64,000 nucleotides of DNA from Bartonella sp. AU55XJBT. GTDB lineage: Bacteria; Pseudomonadota; Alphaproteobacteria; Rhizobiales; Rhizobiaceae. Both the position numbers and the translations under genes were made by a program. Positions 43,113 through 54,102 of this stretch are shown piece by piece. The stretch covers positions 62,001 to 126,000 of the forward strand of contig NZ_JAQITC010000001.1 of the NCBI RefSeq assembly GCF_028618525.1. Reading direction: 5' to 3'. The notes beneath the pieces were generated by a model. That model was not told where the DNA came from, did not search any database, and saw nothing but the letters and a program-made list of their open reading frames with translations. The number at the start of each line of letters is the position of its first letter. Positions within the stretch are counted from its first letter, which is position 1.

Positions 43113-44041
43113 TGGCATTACGGTTGAGTTTTATGGGAACACCGAATTTTTCTGTTCCCATTTTGCATGCTTTATTGGATGCGGGGCATGATGTTGTTGC
43201 TGTTTATAGTCAACCTCCTCGCCCAGCAGGGCGTCGTGGTCTTAAACTCATCCCCTCACCCGTGCAAAATGCAGCAGAAGAAAAATCTATTCCTATCTTT
43301 ACGCCTCAAACACTCAAAACAGCCGAACAGCAAGCCCAATTTGCAGCATTTTGTGTTGATGCTGCTGTTGTGGTTGCCTATGGACTCCTCTTACCGAAAG
43401 CTATTCTTGAAACACCGCGTTTTGGATGTTTTAATGCCCATGCTTCGCTTTTACCACGGTGGCGTGGTGCTGCACCTCTCCAGCGTGCGATTATGGCTGG
43501 AGATAAGGAAACGGGGATAATGATCATGAAAATGGATGAAGGGCTTGATACAGGGCCTATTGCCCTCTCACGCTCTATTCCCATCACTGATACCACCACC
43601 ACAGATGAACTTTCAAATAAGCTTTCATATATCGGTGCAGAACTTATGATAGAAGCTCTATCAACTCTGGAAAAAGGACAACTCAAACTGACTCCCCAAT
43701 CAGAGGAAGGCATAACCTATGCTGCCAAAATTAAAAAAGAAGAAACCCGTATTGATTGGACAAAACCTGCAGAAGTTATTCATAGGCATATTCGTGCGCT
43801 CTCTCCCTCTCCTGGCTGCTGGTGCAATATGAATATCGGTGGACGAGAAGAACGCGTAAAAATTCTTGGAAGTTGTTTAATAAAAGGTCCTTCTCTTGAA
43901 ATTGGGCGGATAGAACCAAATTCTTTGATTGTCCATTGTGGACAAGGGCGCCTTGAAATAACCCATCTACAAAGATCTGGTGGTAAAGTCCTTGAGAGCG
44001 CAACTTTTTTACGAGGCGCTCATATTTCTGCTGTTTTTTAA
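43112..44041 (+). CDS. fmt: Methionyl-tRNA formyltransferase
   Basis: 309-residue enzyme that formylates initiator Met-tRNA with formyl-tetrahydrofolate, the functional partner of def. It has [14 protein letters not shown] at the N-terminus, the active-site block [20 protein letters not shown] near residues 110-129 and [10 protein letters not shown] near 147. A C-terminal OB-like domain starts around 205 ([21 protein letters not shown]). The def stop and fmt start overlap in TAATG, so translation is coupled. Confidence 0.97.
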   Translation: MALRLSFMGTPNFSVPILHALLDAGHDVVAVYSQPPRPAGRRGLKLIPSPVQNAAEEKSIPIFTPQTLKTAEQQAQFAAFCVDAAVVVAYGLLLPKAILETPRFGCFNAHASLLPRWRGAAPLQRAIMAGDKETGIMIMKMDEGLDTGPIALSRSIPITDTTTTDELSNKLSYIGAELMIEALSTLEKGQLKLTPQSEEGITYAAKIKKEETRIDWTKPAEVIHRHIRALSPSPGCWCNMNIGGREERVKILGSCLIKGPSLEIGRIEPNSLIVHCGQGRLEITHLQRSGGKVLESATFLRGAHISAVF

Positions 44042-44042
44042 T

Positions 44043-44786
44043 ATGCCCCGTTTTAAACTTACTCTTGAATATGATGGATCAAATTATGCTGGCTGGCAGC
44101 GTCAAACAAAGCTTCACACGATACAAGGAGCTCTTGAACAAGCGATTTTTCGCTTTAGTGGAGAACAATTAACCATAACAACAGCAGGACGAACAGATGC
44201 AGGGGTGCATGCGACAGGACAAGTTGCGCATGTTGATTTCATAAAAAACTGGCCTTCATATACTGTACGGGATGCGCTCAATGCTCTTTTGCGTCAACAG
44301 AGAGAAGCCATTTCAATTTTAAACGTAGAAAATGTCCCTGATGACTTTGATGCACGATTTTCTGCTATCAAACGCCATTATCTTTTTAAAATTCTCAATC
44401 GTCGCTCTCCACCAGCCTTAAATGCCAAACGTGTGTGGTGGTTGCCAAAGCCTCTTGATGCTGAAGCGATGCATGAAGCCGCTCAAAAGCTTGTAGGACA
44501 ACATGATTTTACAACTTTCCGTTCAGCACATTGCCAAGCCAAAAGCCCTATTCGAACCCTTGAACGCCTCGATGTGCAAAGAGAAGGTGAAAAAATCTTC
44601 CTTTATGCGCAAGCCCGCTCTTTTCTTCATCATCAAATTCGTTCATTTGCAGGAAGCCTCATGGAAGTGGGGATTGGACGTTGGACAGCTCAAGATCTTG
44701 AAGCAGCTCTTCATGCTAAAGATCGTAAACGTTGTGGTGTTGTTGCTCCCCCTTCAGGACTTTATTTAACCAAAGTAGAATATTAA
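44043..44786 (+). CDS. truA: tRNA pseudouridine(38-40) synthase
   Basis: 247-residue TruA, which makes pseudouridine in the anticodon arm of many tRNAs. The catalytic aspartate is in [14 protein letters not shown] near residue 52, and [17 protein letters not shown] near 203 is conserved. An upstream extension in frame overlaps fmt; the ATG at 44043 gives [12 protein letters not shown], the family start, one base after the fmt stop. Third gene of def-fmt-truA. Confidence 0.97.
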   Translation: MPRFKLTLEYDGSNYAGWQRQTKLHTIQGALEQAIFRFSGEQLTITTAGRTDAGVHATGQVAHVDFIKNWPSYTVRDALNALLRQQREAISILNVENVPDDFDARFSAIKRHYLFKILNRRSPPALNAKRVWWLPKPLDAEAMHEAAQKLVGQHDFTTFRSAHCQAKSPIRTLERLDVQREGEKIFLYAQARSFLHHQIRSFAGSLMEVGIGRWTAQDLEAALHAKDRKRCGVVAPPSGLYLTKVEY

Positions 44787-44818
44787 CTGTCTCACAAAAA
44801 TGGCTTTTTCAAAAGAAA

Positions 44819-45682
44819 TTAAGGCAATTTATAAAAAGAACGAATTTCTTTGAAAGCTTCTGCTGCTGTATTGACAAATTTCACCAAATTAACATCCGTA
44901 GGAGCGATTGTACCTTGCGAAGCCAAATATTCAAGATTGATCGCATTGCTCCAAAATTCTTTGCCAAACAATAAAATTGGTACCTGTTTCATACGTCCTG
45001 TTTGTATTAAAGTTAACGTCTCAAACAACTCATCCAAAGTCCCAAATCCTCCAGGAAAAATAGCTAATGCTTTTGCCCGTACTAAAAAATGCATTTTTCG
45101 CATCCCCAAATAGTGAAAATTGAAACACAAATGCGGAGAAATATATGAATTAGGCTCTTGCTCATGCGGTAAAATAATATTCAAGCCAACCGTTGGCGCA
45201 CCAACATCACAAGCACCACGATTTCCTGCTTCCATAATCCCTGGTCCGCCTCCTGTGACAACCACAAATTCACGGTATTCTGTTTTTGCCGAATAGAGGG
45301 AACACAAACGTGCAAATTCTCTTGCTTCATCGTAATAATGTGACATAGCGCACAAATTTTTCTTTTGTGTTTCATTTTTTGCAGCCCACGCTGCTTGCCC
45401 AGGTTCAGGAATACGTGCACCACCGAACAAAACAACTGTTGATTGAATATTATATTCTTTAAGTGTTATTTCCGGCTTTAAAAATTCAAGACCAATACGT
45501 TGTGAACGCAGCTCTGGACGCATCATAAAATCTTGATCGATATAGGCTAAACGATAAGTCGGAGAACACATTTGCGCTGAATTAGAGACTTTATGGATCT
45601 GTTGTAGAGCTTCCTTCGTATGAAGAAGGGGAGTCCAATTTTCTCGTTCTTCTTTTCTTTTTTCTTTACAGCCCTTTTTCAT
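44819..45682 (-). CDS. LOG family protein (TIGR00730-like)
   Basis: 287-residue Rossmann-like protein of the LOG/lysine-decarboxylase-like family. The signatures are VTGGGPGIMEAGNRGA near residue 140 and PGGFGTLDELFETL near 208, with GMRKMHFLVRAKA between. Characterised relatives hydrolyse nucleotide 5'-monophosphates or cytokinin nucleotides; the bacterial substrate here is unknown and it should not be called a decarboxylase. The N-terminal 70 residues are an extension seen in rhizobial members. It converges with truA and is divergent from dapD. Confidence 0.88.
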   Translation of the reverse strand: MKKGCKEKRKEERENWTPLLHTKEALQQIHKVSNSAQMCSPTYRLAYIDQDFMMRPELRSQRIGLEFLKPEITLKEYNIQSTVVLFGGARIPEPGQAAWAAKNETQKKNLCAMSHYYDEAREFARLCSLYSAKTEYREFVVVTGGGPGIMEAGNRGACDVGAPTVGLNIILPHEQEPNSYISPHLCFNFHYLGMRKMHFLVRAKALAIFPGGFGTLDELFETLTLIQTGRMKQVPILLFGKEFWSNAINLEYLASQGTIAPTDVNLVKFVNTAAEAFKEIRSFYKLP

Positions 45683-45788
45683 GCACCTGTCCTACTTTCT
45701 CATCGTTTTATTGACTGAAAACATTTCTTCGCGTAGGTCATAGAGAATAAATCTTGAAGCTTTCAACTTGTTTAACGGAACTTTCGTC

Positions 45789-46637
45789 ATGACCCATCTC
45801 ACACAACTTGAAATCATTATCGAAAAAGCATTTGATGATCGCGATTCTATTAATACTACCACAAAAGGTGAAATTCGTGAGAGTGTCGAACACACATTGA
45901 ACCTTCTTGATAAAGGTGAAATCCGTGTTGCAGAACGGCAAAAAAATGGACAATGGCATGTTCATCAATGGTTGAAAAAAGCTGTTCTGCTCTCTTTTCG
46001 CCTCAATACCATGCAAATTATTGCTGGTGGAATCAATGGAACACATTGGTGGGATAAAGTTCCCTCAAAATTTTCTGGTTGGAAAGAAGATGATTTTCAA
46101 AAAGCGGGGTTTCGTTCTGTTCCTGGAGCGATTGTACGCCATTCTGCCTATGTTGCACCAAACGTCATACTCATGCCATCCTTTGTTAATCTTGGTGCCT
46201 TTATTGATGAAGGAACAATGATTGATACATGGACAACCGTTGGTTCTTGTGCACAAATTGGTAAACATGTTCATCTTTCTGGTGGTGTTGGGATTGGAGG
46301 TGTTTTGGAACCTCTGCAAGCAAATCCAACAATCATTGAAGATCATTGCTTTATTGGTGCACGCTCTGAAATTGTTGAAGGCTGTATTATTCGTGAAGGG
46401 ACTGTTTTAGGAATGGGAGTCTTTATTGGGAAGTCTACAAAGATTATTGATCGTACAACAGGGGAAATTTTTATCGGTGAAGTACCAGCCTATTCGGTTG
46501 TTGTTCCAGGATCTCTCCCTGGAAAACCACTCCCAAATGGTGAAGCAGGCCCAAATCTTTATTGTGCTGTTATCGTAAAACGGGTTGATCAAAAAACACG
46601 AGAGAAAACATCCATTAATGAGCTTTTACGTGATTAG
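45789..46637 (+). CDS. dapD: Tetrahydrodipicolinate N-succinyltransferase
   Basis: 282-residue left-handed beta-helix acyltransferase that succinylates tetrahydrodipicolinate on the way to diaminopimelate and lysine. Hexapeptide repeats run from about residue 105 to 230 ([31 protein letters not shown] and the following turns), with the N-terminal helical domain before them. The ATG at 45789 is preferred to an upstream TTG extension and gives the standard [15 protein letters not shown]. It is divergent from the LOG-family gene. Confidence 0.97.
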   Translation: MTHLTQLEIIIEKAFDDRDSINTTTKGEIRESVEHTLNLLDKGEIRVAERQKNGQWHVHQWLKKAVLLSFRLNTMQIIAGGINGTHWWDKVPSKFSGWKEDDFQKAGFRSVPGAIVRHSAYVAPNVILMPSFVNLGAFIDEGTMIDTWTTVGSCAQIGKHVHLSGGVGIGGVLEPLQANPTIIEDHCFIGARSEIVEGCIIREGTVLGMGVFIGKSTKIIDRTTGEIFIGEVPAYSVVVPGSLPGKPLPNGEAGPNLYCAVIVKRVDQKTREKTSINELLRD

Positions 46638-47216
46638 ACACACTGTTAATTTATAATGATCATTCATTGTTTTTCAACTTGAATAACACTATAAAATACA
46701 AGGATTCTCTTATTTTAAATCCTTTCATGATGAATCTAGTCATTCTCATTTCCTTGCACGTTACAAATGCCGTTAGTGTAGGGGAAAAAATACTTTAAGA
46801 AAAAAGCAAAAATGCCTTTAATGAATTCTCTCAAGTGCCAAGGATTATCATAACATTTTGCACTGGAAAAAAGTATGATGGGTGAACCTTGTGTCTTTAT
46901 GAGGCGGAAAGAAAGTGATGCCAAATGGTGGGTTTTATATCATTCACAATCGATTTTGCATTATACCTTTCACGGTCCCCATTATAAAACGGAGTTTGAT
47001 ACAGTGAGAGATGATTCTTTAAAACAAGAACGTAAACGTGCAACACAAATGTATTTTGTTTAAAATATTCTGTTTTACGTGAGAAACATGACACTATCAC
47101 GCAAGACACAAAAGTGTGAAACACTTTACAATCTCCATTTAAAAGTGTTCTTAAAAAACTGAACTCATCGACAAAAGCAAGAGCGCGATCAATGAGAGAA
47201 AATGTTTCTTTTTTCA
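46638..47216. other. Intergenic spacer dapD/lepA
   Basis: 579 bases between convergent genes. A truncated copy of the dispersed motif (TTAATTTATAATGAT, 46646-46660) follows dapD by 9 bases. Overlapping frames on both strands (46875-47063 plus, 46897-47220 minus) lack ribosome-binding sites and recognisable domains. Probably eroded DNA. Confidence 0.5.
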
Positions 47217-49022
47217 TCATTTATTCATTTTAAGCGCTTGAATAAAGGCCGACTGAGGAATTTCTACCTTTCCAAATTGGCGCATCCGCTTTTTACCTTC
47301 TTTTTGCTTTTCCAAAAGTTTGCGCTTACGCGTTACATCGCCTCCGTAACATTTCGCTGTTACATCTTTACGCAAAGCACGAATCGTTTCGCGCGCTATA
47401 ACTTTACCACCAATAGCTGCTTGAATTGGAATCTGAAACATATGCTGGGGAATAAGATCTTTCAGTTTTTCACACATGGAACGCCCGCGCTTTTCTGCAA
47501 TCGTGCGGTGCACAAGCATCGACAATGCATCTATAGACTCTCCATTCACCAAGATAGACATTTTAACTAAATCCCCCTCTGCATAATCCGTCATCTGATA
47601 ATCAAAAGAAGCATACCCCTTTGAGATTGATTTTAGGCGATCATAAAAATCAAAAACCACTTCATTGAGTGGTAAATCATACGTCACCATAGCACGCGTT
47701 CCAACATAGGATAAACCAACCTGTATTCCACGCCGCTCTTGGCACAGCTCTAAAATTGACCCAAGATAACTATCAGGAGTCATGATTGTCGCTCGGATCC
47801 ACGGTTCTTCGATAGAAGAAATTTTAACCACATCAGGCATATCCGCTGGATTGTGCAACTCTTTAACAGAACCATCATTCATATTCATGCGATAAACAAC
47901 TGAAGGTGCCGTCGCGATTAAATCCAAATTAAACTCACGCTCTAATCGCTCTTGAATAATTTCAAGATGAAGAAGTCCCAAAAAACCACACCGAAAACCA
48001 AACCCCAAAGCTGCAGATGTTTCCATTTCAAAAGAAAAACTCGCATCATTTAAGCGTAATTTTCCCATGGCTGCACGCAAATCATCAAAATCGGCAGCAT
48101 CAATTGGAAAAAGTCCACAAAAGACAACGGGTTGCGCAGGCTTAAAACCTGGCAAAGCATTTTCACAGGGACGACGCTCTTCAGTAATCGTATCGCCAAC
48201 CCGTGTATCGGCTACCTCTTTGATAGAAGCAGTGATAAAGCCAATCTCGCCTGGGCCTAATTCATCAATCTGCACCATTTTAGGTGTAAAAACCCCAACG
48301 CGCTCAACAGGATATTTTGCCCCTGTCCCCATCATACGAATGGTTTGGCCTTTTTTTAACACTCCATCAATGACTCGTACCAAAACGATTACACCAAGAT
48401 ATGCATCATACCAGCTATCAACCAACATTGCTTTCAAGGGATTTGCACCATCGCCTGTACGTGGAGGTGGTAATTGTGTAACAATTGCCTCCAAAACATC
48501 AGGAACACCCAAACCTGTTTTTGCTGATATTTCTACCGCTTGAGATGTATCAATACCTATCACATCTTCAATTTGTTCTTTAACACGCTCAGGTTCTGCT
48601 GCTGGAAGATCAACTTTATTGAGTACAACAACCAATTCATGCGAATTATCAATAGCTTGATAAACATTTGCTAATGTCTGTGCCTCCACCCCTTGACTCG
48701 CATCTACCACCAACAGAGAACCTTCACACGCTGCCAGTGACCGCGAAACTTCATAAGCAAAATCCACATGACCTGGTGTATCCATAAGATTTAAAATATA
48801 GGTTTCACCATTCTTTGCTTTATAGTGCAAACGTACCGTTTGTGCCTTAATGGTAATCCCACGTTCACGCTCAATATCCATGGAATCAAGCACTTGTTCT
48901 TTCATCTCACGTGTGTCAAGCCCCCCTGTTATTTGAATCAAACGATCCGCTAAAGTGGACTTGCCGTGATCAATATGCGCCACGATGGAAAAATTACGAA
49001 TATAATTACGATCTATTGTCAT
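47217..49022 (-). CDS. lepA: Elongation factor 4 (LepA)
   Basis: 601-residue translational GTPase that can back-translocate ribosomes and assists initiation or ribosome assembly. The G domain has [13 protein letters not shown] near residue 12, DTPGHVDF near 78 and NKVDLPAA near 132. Domain II, an EF-G-like domain, and the LepA-specific C-terminal domain ([22 protein letters not shown]) follow. The frame opens 12 codons earlier, but [21 protein letters not shown] is the family start. Confidence 0.97.
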   Translation of the reverse strand: MTIDRNYIRNFSIVAHIDHGKSTLADRLIQITGGLDTREMKEQVLDSMDIERERGITIKAQTVRLHYKAKNGETYILNLMDTPGHVDFAYEVSRSLAACEGSLLVVDASQGVEAQTLANVYQAIDNSHELVVVLNKVDLPAAEPERVKEQIEDVIGIDTSQAVEISAKTGLGVPDVLEAIVTQLPPPRTGDGANPLKAMLVDSWYDAYLGVIVLVRVIDGVLKKGQTIRMMGTGAKYPVERVGVFTPKMVQIDELGPGEIGFITASIKEVADTRVGDTITEERRPCENALPGFKPAQPVVFCGLFPIDAADFDDLRAAMGKLRLNDASFSFEMETSAALGFGFRCGFLGLLHLEIIQERLEREFNLDLIATAPSVVYRMNMNDGSVKELHNPADMPDVVKISSIEEPWIRATIMTPDSYLGSILELCQERRGIQVGLSYVGTRAMVTYDLPLNEVVFDFYDRLKSISKGYASFDYQMTDYAEGDLVKMSILVNGESIDALSMLVHRTIAEKRGRSMCEKLKDLIPQHMFQIPIQAAIGGKVIARETIRALRKDVTAKCYGGDVTRKRKLLEKQKEGKKRMRQFGKVEIPQSAFIQALKMNK

Positions 49023-49840
49023 ATAAGGCGATTTAGCAAAGAATAATACAAAACGCAAAGACCAATTATGTCTTATCTAGAACCTTTCAAAAGAATATTA
49101 ACCAAAAGAGCTTCTCAAAACATGAACTTCTCATAACCTAAAAAATAAGGCTTTTATCTACTAAATTAAATACCAAAGGGACCTAAAATGATCTTTTTGC
49201 ACCTTGTTTGATGACTCATCGGCTGGATAAGCCGGTATGTGTTCCATCACACACTTTGCCAACCTCCAATGTTGCGATAGTCCTTAATATTTGAAAGAAT
49301 TTATAGAAGGCATGCCGTTTTTATGCAATTTTAACCACATGGTTCCCGTTTATGACATGTAAGCAAATGATTTGGATTAATTTAATATGAAAAACATTTG
49401 AAATGAGAAAATTTTAACAGTCTTCAGAGTTCTAACTCAATATGAATAATGTTATATTATCATTATAAATCAATATGTTGCATGAACATCGGGTGAACGC
49501 GTATATCACTTAAACTTTCGATAAAATTTGCGAGAAATGCTTTTTATTTGTATGCAATAATTTGCCTTTTTAGCAATCTTATATAAAATAAGTGTGTGTT
49601 GAAAGGGATCGTCTTCTTTTTAACGTTTAAAACTGTAGAAATAAGCTCTATTGTATAGAGTTTTTATGTATTTTTTGTACAACTCCTTTCTTCCTCCATT
49701 AAAGATAAAAACATCAACTCTCTTCGATCAATTGGATAATACATTGATTTATAATGAATTAATTATTGTTTTGCAATTTAAATGAAAACGCTGCAAGCAA
49801 AAAACGCATGCAATAAAATCATGATAGAAAAGGTGCATCG
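49023..49840. other. Spacer lepA/EamA gene with MITE-like segment
   Basis: 818 bases with no coding frame. It contains two small hairpins (CGGCT/AGCCG and TGTGT/ACACA, about 49220-49255) and the 298-bp segment bounded by inverted copies of the dispersed motif. Confidence 0.55.
49460..49757. repeat. MITE-like segment with 15-bp terminal inverted repeats
   Basis: TCATTATAAATCAAT (49460-49474) and its exact reverse complement ATTGATTTATAATGA (49743-49757) bound 298 bases without a gene. Each end is flanked directly by ATTA (49456-49459 and 49758-49761), resembling a 4-bp target duplication. The AT-rich setting weakens that point. Single ends of the same sequence occur elsewhere in the window. 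Confidence 0.4.
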
Positions 49841-50755
49841 CTAATCAATTTTTTCAATTGCTTTATTTTTTTTACGCCATTGTGAAGGTTGTAATTCAGC
49901 CACAATGATCCCAATCAAAATCAGTAAGCCGCCTAATAAAGCTAAAGGAGATAAATGCTCTCCAGCCAAACGCCCAACAATACCAGCCCATACCGGTTCA
50001 CCTGCATAAATGAGTGTCGCACGCGTAGGGGAAATAGACTTTTGTGCCCAATTCATAGCCAATTGAATAATAGCACTCATTAATGCCAATCCCATACCAA
50101 CACTAAACCATACCCACGAAAATGCAGGAATGCTTTCACCCATCAAAGGCATACAAGCAAATGAAAAAAAACCACTAAAGAATAACTGAATAATGGTCAC
50201 ACGCCGACTATCAACCTTGTTGGCAAAAATTCCGATGAGTATGACTTCTCCAGCAATCGCTAAAGCGCCCAACAAAGTCAAAATTTCACCTTTTGAAAAA
50301 TCAAAACTTCCCGGCTTTTGTCCTGAAACAAGGACAAGCCCAATAAAAGCGAAAATAATACCAACCCAACAGGCAAAACGGGGAGGTTTTTTAAAAACAA
50401 TCCATTGCAAGATTGGAACCATCGGAACATAAAGCGCTGTGATAAAAGCCGACTGACTACTAATAATCGTTTGAAGTCCAGCTGCTTGAAAAGCATAACC
50501 AAAAAACATGGATAAACCAATTGCCATCCCAGCGAAAACTTCATAAACAGTTATACCTTTTATAGAGCGCCAAAAAATTGCTCCACATATGAGAGATGCA
50601 ACAATAAAACGAAATCCAACAAAAAACAGAGGACCGCTATAGCGTACCGCAATGTGAATGACTAAAAATGTAATCCCCCACAATATTGTTGCAGCAAATA
50701 TTGCCAATTCTGGTTTACTTAATAAAGGATATTTAAACTGTTTTATATTCGTCAT
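49841..50755 (-). CDS. EamA/DMT family transporter
   Basis: 304-residue membrane protein of the drug/metabolite transporter superfamily with two EamA repeats and about ten membrane segments. The first repeat begins LAIFAATILWGITFLVIHI, the second begins around GEILTLLGALAIAGEVILIG, and APxxATLIYAGEPVWAGIVG-like wording marks the end. Substrate unknown, perhaps an amino acid or metabolite exporter. An upstream in-frame extension of 51 codons overlaps argB and is not real; the ATG at 50755 is 32 bases after the argB stop, so the gene is probably cotranscribed with argB. Confidence 0.88.
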   Translation of the reverse strand: MTNIKQFKYPLLSKPELAIFAATILWGITFLVIHIAVRYSGPLFFVGFRFIVASLICGAIFWRSIKGITVYEVFAGMAIGLSMFFGYAFQAAGLQTIISSQSAFITALYVPMVPILQWIVFKKPPRFACWVGIIFAFIGLVLVSGQKPGSFDFSKGEILTLLGALAIAGEVILIGIFANKVDSRRVTIIQLFFSGFFSFACMPLMGESIPAFSWVWFSVGMGLALMSAIIQLAMNWAQKSISPTRATLIYAGEPVWAGIVGRLAGEHLSPLALLGGLLILIGIIVAELQPSQWRKKNKAIEKID

Positions 50756-50787
50756 GAAAGGCCTTCTTCTCCAATTTTCCGCACAAT

Positions 50788-51693
50788 TTATGAAACAATA
50801 AGCGTTCCAACTCCCTGTTCGGTAAACAGCTCTAGTAAAACAGAATGAGGGGTTTTTCCATTTAAAATGACAACACCTTCCACACCATTTTGAAGGGCTT
50901 TCACACAAGTTTCTACTTTTGGAATCATGCCTCCTGAAATTGTTCCATTTTTGATAAGTTTCTCAGCTTCAGAAACCGTCAATTCTTTTAAAAGTTTGCC
51001 CTGTTTATCCAAAACACCAGGAACATCCGTGAGGAATAAAAGACGTTTTGCCTCTAATGCACCAGCAATAGCTCCAGCAAAAATATCAGCATTAATATTA
51101 TAGGTTTTACCATCCCGACCTGGAGCCACAGGAGCAAGAACTGGTATCATTTCAGAACATGCTAAAAGATCCAGCAATGTACGATCCACTTCAACAGGCT
51201 CACCAACAAAACCCAAATCTAAAACACGTTCAATATGCGAATCAGGATCAATGACAGTTCTATAAGCCTTTTCGGCAAAAACCATATTGCCATCCTTACC
51301 GCACAGCCCTATTGCCCATTCACCCTCAGCATTGATGAGAGCAACAATTTCCTTATTGATGGAACCCGCTAAAACCATTTCAACCACTTCAACGATCCGC
51401 TCATCGGTTACCCGTAAACCGTTTTCAAATCGTGATTCAATCCCCATTTTCATTAAAATTTCAGCAATCTGAGGCCCTCCACCATGAACTACAACAGGAT
51501 TAATCCCCGATTGCTTTAATAGAGCAATATCACGCGCAAATGCTCGTCCCAAAGCAGGATCACCCATAGCATGACCGCCATATTTTACTACAACCGTTTC
51601 ATTTTCGTATTTTTGCATATAAGGTAAAGCAGACGATAAAAATGCTGCTTGTTTTTCCAAAACATCTACAGCCCCGTTTTTAGCATCATCCAT
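50788..51693 (-). CDS. argB: Acetylglutamate kinase
   Basis: 301-residue kinase that phosphorylates N-acetylglutamate, the second step of arginine synthesis. [12 protein letters not shown] near residue 37 carries the catalytic lysine, [12 protein letters not shown] near 70 the glycine loop, and [15 protein letters not shown] near 212 and the sequence [14 protein letters not shown] near 240 the second lysine. It supplies the pathway containing argD and argF at the window start. AGGAGG-like sequence lies just before the ATG. Confidence 0.97.
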   Translation of the reverse strand: MDDAKNGAVDVLEKQAAFLSSALPYMQKYENETVVVKYGGHAMGDPALGRAFARDIALLKQSGINPVVVHGGGPQIAEILMKMGIESRFENGLRVTDERIVEVVEMVLAGSINKEIVALINAEGEWAIGLCGKDGNMVFAEKAYRTVIDPDSHIERVLDLGFVGEPVEVDRTLLDLLACSEMIPVLAPVAPGRDGKTYNINADIFAGAIAGALEAKRLLFLTDVPGVLDKQGKLLKELTVSEAEKLIKNGTISGGMIPKVETCVKALQNGVEGVVILNGKTPHSVLLELFTEQGVGTLIVS

Positions 51694-52801
51694 TAATAGA
51701 GCCTCCTCATCATTTTTTACCCTCTCTTAAGTAGAATTTAGGAAAAATGAAAACAATAAAACAAAGCTTTATTCTATCTTTCCCCCTGAAAATCATCAAT
51801 TTCCCTGTAAATTACGAAAAAGTAATAACGAGATGAAACAAGAAAACAACTTCCTCAAATAAAATTAATAGCAAAAAATTAAACAAAATAAGCGCAAAAA
51901 AAACGCCACTATTTTATGATCTTATGTATAAAGTTGAAAAGCAAAACTTTTAAGCTACGCTGTACATTCAACTCACGAGTTTACCCTTATCGGTAATTAA
52001 CAATGAATAGAAGTATATACAAGCATTGATTTTATAAGATAAAATTAAAATTTTCTTATAATAATAAAATCAATAAATTACCGACATAGAAATCGCTCAA
52101 TTGCTTTATTTATATCTTATCTAAAATAGAACCTATAAAATCAATCATGAGAAATTACATTATTCGAAATAAGATAGATTGCCTAACAGCTTTTTTAGCC
52201 TTACTTGATAAGATTTTGCCATTTTAAAATTTCTTATTATGGAGCTTTTAAAAAGAGTTTTGAGTAAAAAATCACAGACAAGAAAGATAAACACAAAATT
52301 TGGGACCTTTCCTTTAAAGAAAAAGGTTCTTAAGAGGTTTTGCCTGTAAAAAAATCTGGATTCTTACTGGATTGGTTCCACCTGATAGTCGCTCATGTGA
52401 TTTATTCACATAAGACTCTACGAACAAGCCTCATAACCTCCCACTTCTAAAAAAACACTTCATGTGCACAAGAGGCTTACATAGCTTGTATTACCCCCTG
52501 AAATGATGATTTTTTATGGCACAAAAAGATAAATGCCGTTAACACTGGAAATATTTCAGTCATTCAATGCATCCTTCTATGGATAAGCCCTTTTTAAAAT
52601 GTTATAGACATTCAAAAGAAAGACTTATCCATAAAATGTAAAAAACTCTGCGCAGCAGGAGCTTACACTTAAATTAATTGTTTCTCTTTTTTCTTTTCAA
52701 ACCAAAAGAATGCTTCTCAAAGATGATAAGACAATCGAAAGTTTAATGAAAATAACCTTCCTAAAATGTTTTCTCATTTACTCTGAAAACATTCACCTAT
52801 T
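51694..52801. other. Long gene-free spacer argB/dnaJ
   Basis: 1,108 bases, strongly AT-rich, with no credible coding frame. It contains a long hairpin (ATTGATTTTAT/ATAAAATCAAT, 52025-52035 and 52064-52074, with AAGA/TCTT inside) and an inverted pair of DnaA-box-like words (TATGGATAAG 52578-52587, CTTATCCATA 52624-52633). No T-tract terminator of dnaJ was identified. Confidence 0.5.
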
Positions 52802-53944
52802 TTAACCAGAAATATTTTCAAAAAATTCTTTCATCCGTGAAAAAAAACCATGTGATTGTGGTGAATTCTCATGATTGGAAAGCTTTTCAAATTTTTGCAA
52901 TAGTTCACGTTGTTCTTGCGTAAGTTTCTGCGGTGTCTCAATCGTGATATGGATATAAAGGTCACCCCTTGCTTGCTGACGACGCAACATGGGCATGCCT
53001 TTGCCTTTAAGGCGGAATTGACGTCCATTTTGTGTCCCTTCTGGGATCTTAACACGTGCTTTAACACCATCAAGGTCAGAAACTTCAAACTCTCCTCCTA
53101 AAGCCGCTGTTACCATCGAAATAGGAACGCGACAGTGAAGATCTGCTCCTTCTCTCTGAAAAAATTCATGCGGTTTAACGGAAAGAAAAATATAAAGATC
53201 ACCATTGGGACCGCCACGAATACCAGCATCACCCTCACCAGAAAGACGAATACGTGTTCCATCTTCAATACCAGCTGGAACATTCACGCTTAATGAACGT
53301 TTTTTCTCTACGCGTCGTGTCCCCTGACATTTGGGGCATGGATCCGTAATCGTTTCACCACGTCCATGACATGAAGGACATGTTCGCTCAATAGAAAAGA
53401 AGCCTTGTGCAGCACGCACTCGACCAGATCCATGACATGTCCCACAAACTTGCGGACTAGAGCCCTTTCTCGCTCCTGAACCTTCACAAACATCGCACGT
53501 AACGGAACTAGGAATATTAATTTCTGCAGTTTTTCCTGAAAATGCCTCTTCTAAAGTCACTTCCATATTATAACTCAGATCTGCACCACGCTCGCGACCA
53601 TCACCACGCTTACGGTGTGCACTTCCCATCATCTCACCAAAAAAATCCTCAAAAATATCAGCAAATCCACTACCGGCAGCAAAACCGCTAAAAGGATTGC
53701 CTCCCCCTTGACCACCGCTATTTTCAAAAGCCGCATGACCAAATCGGTCATAAGCAGCACGCTTTTGGGGATCTTTAAGAACTTCATAGGCTTCGCCAAT
53801 TTCTTTGAATTTTCGCTCTGCCTCTTTATCCCCGGCGTTGCGATCAGGATGATATTGCATTGCCAACTTACGAAAAGCAGATTTCAATTTTTTATCATCA
53901 CATTCACGAGTTACGCCAAGAATTTCATAATAGTCAACCTTCAT
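52802..53944 (-). CDS. dnaJ: Chaperone protein DnaJ
   Basis: 380-residue type I J-protein that delivers clients to DnaK and stimulates its ATPase. It has the J domain with the HPD tripeptide (YHPDRN near residue 33), a Gly/Phe-rich stretch ([12 protein letters not shown]), a zinc region with four CxxC units near 145-205 ([32 protein letters not shown]), and the C-terminal client-binding domain. ATG occurs twice in tandem; AGGA lies 7 bases from the second, which is preferred (the first is at 53947). It lies 158 bases after dnaK, past a terminator-like hairpin. Confidence 0.97.
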   Translation of the reverse strand: MKVDYYEILGVTRECDDKKLKSAFRKLAMQYHPDRNAGDKEAERKFKEIGEAYEVLKDPQKRAAYDRFGHAAFENSGGQGGGNPFSGFAAGSGFADIFEDFFGEMMGSAHRKRGDGRERGADLSYNMEVTLEEAFSGKTAEINIPSSVTCDVCEGSGARKGSSPQVCGTCHGSGRVRAAQGFFSIERTCPSCHGRGETITDPCPKCQGTRRVEKKRSLSVNVPAGIEDGTRIRLSGEGDAGIRGGPNGDLYIFLSVKPHEFFQREGADLHCRVPISMVTAALGGEFEVSDLDGVKARVKIPEGTQNGRQFRLKGKGMPMLRRQQARGDLYIHITIETPQKLTQEQRELLQKFEKLSNHENSPQSHGFFSRMKEFFENISG

Positions 53945-54034
53945 CATGTATTCCTGATAGTTTTTCTATCATCCATCTTTATGGATAATATCGCTTTTAA
54001 TTTATATTTTTAGCAACAAACTTGCAACTTATCT

Positions 54035-54072
54035 CAAATAATAAAGCCCAGCCTTATATTTCAAAGGCCGGG
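54035..54072 (-). terminator. Hairpin between dnaK and dnaJ
   Basis: On the minus strand CCCGGCCTT pairs with AAGGCTGGG (54072-54064 with 54055-54047; one G-U) and is followed by CTTTATTATTT. It could reduce dnaJ transcription relative to dnaK rather than fully stop it. Confidence 0.6.
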
Positions 54073-54102
54073 TTTATAAATTAATCAACACATATGCTGA
54101 CA

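Noticed and set aside
44819..45682. Annotation as lysine decarboxylase
   Set aside because: The PGGxGTxxE motif marks the LOG family, whose tested members are phosphoribohydrolases; no PLP enzyme features are present.
46875..47220. Overlapping 62- and 107-codon frames between dapD and lepA
   Set aside because: No ribosome-binding site, no recognisable domain, and open frames on both strands of the same AT-rich DNA suggest chance.
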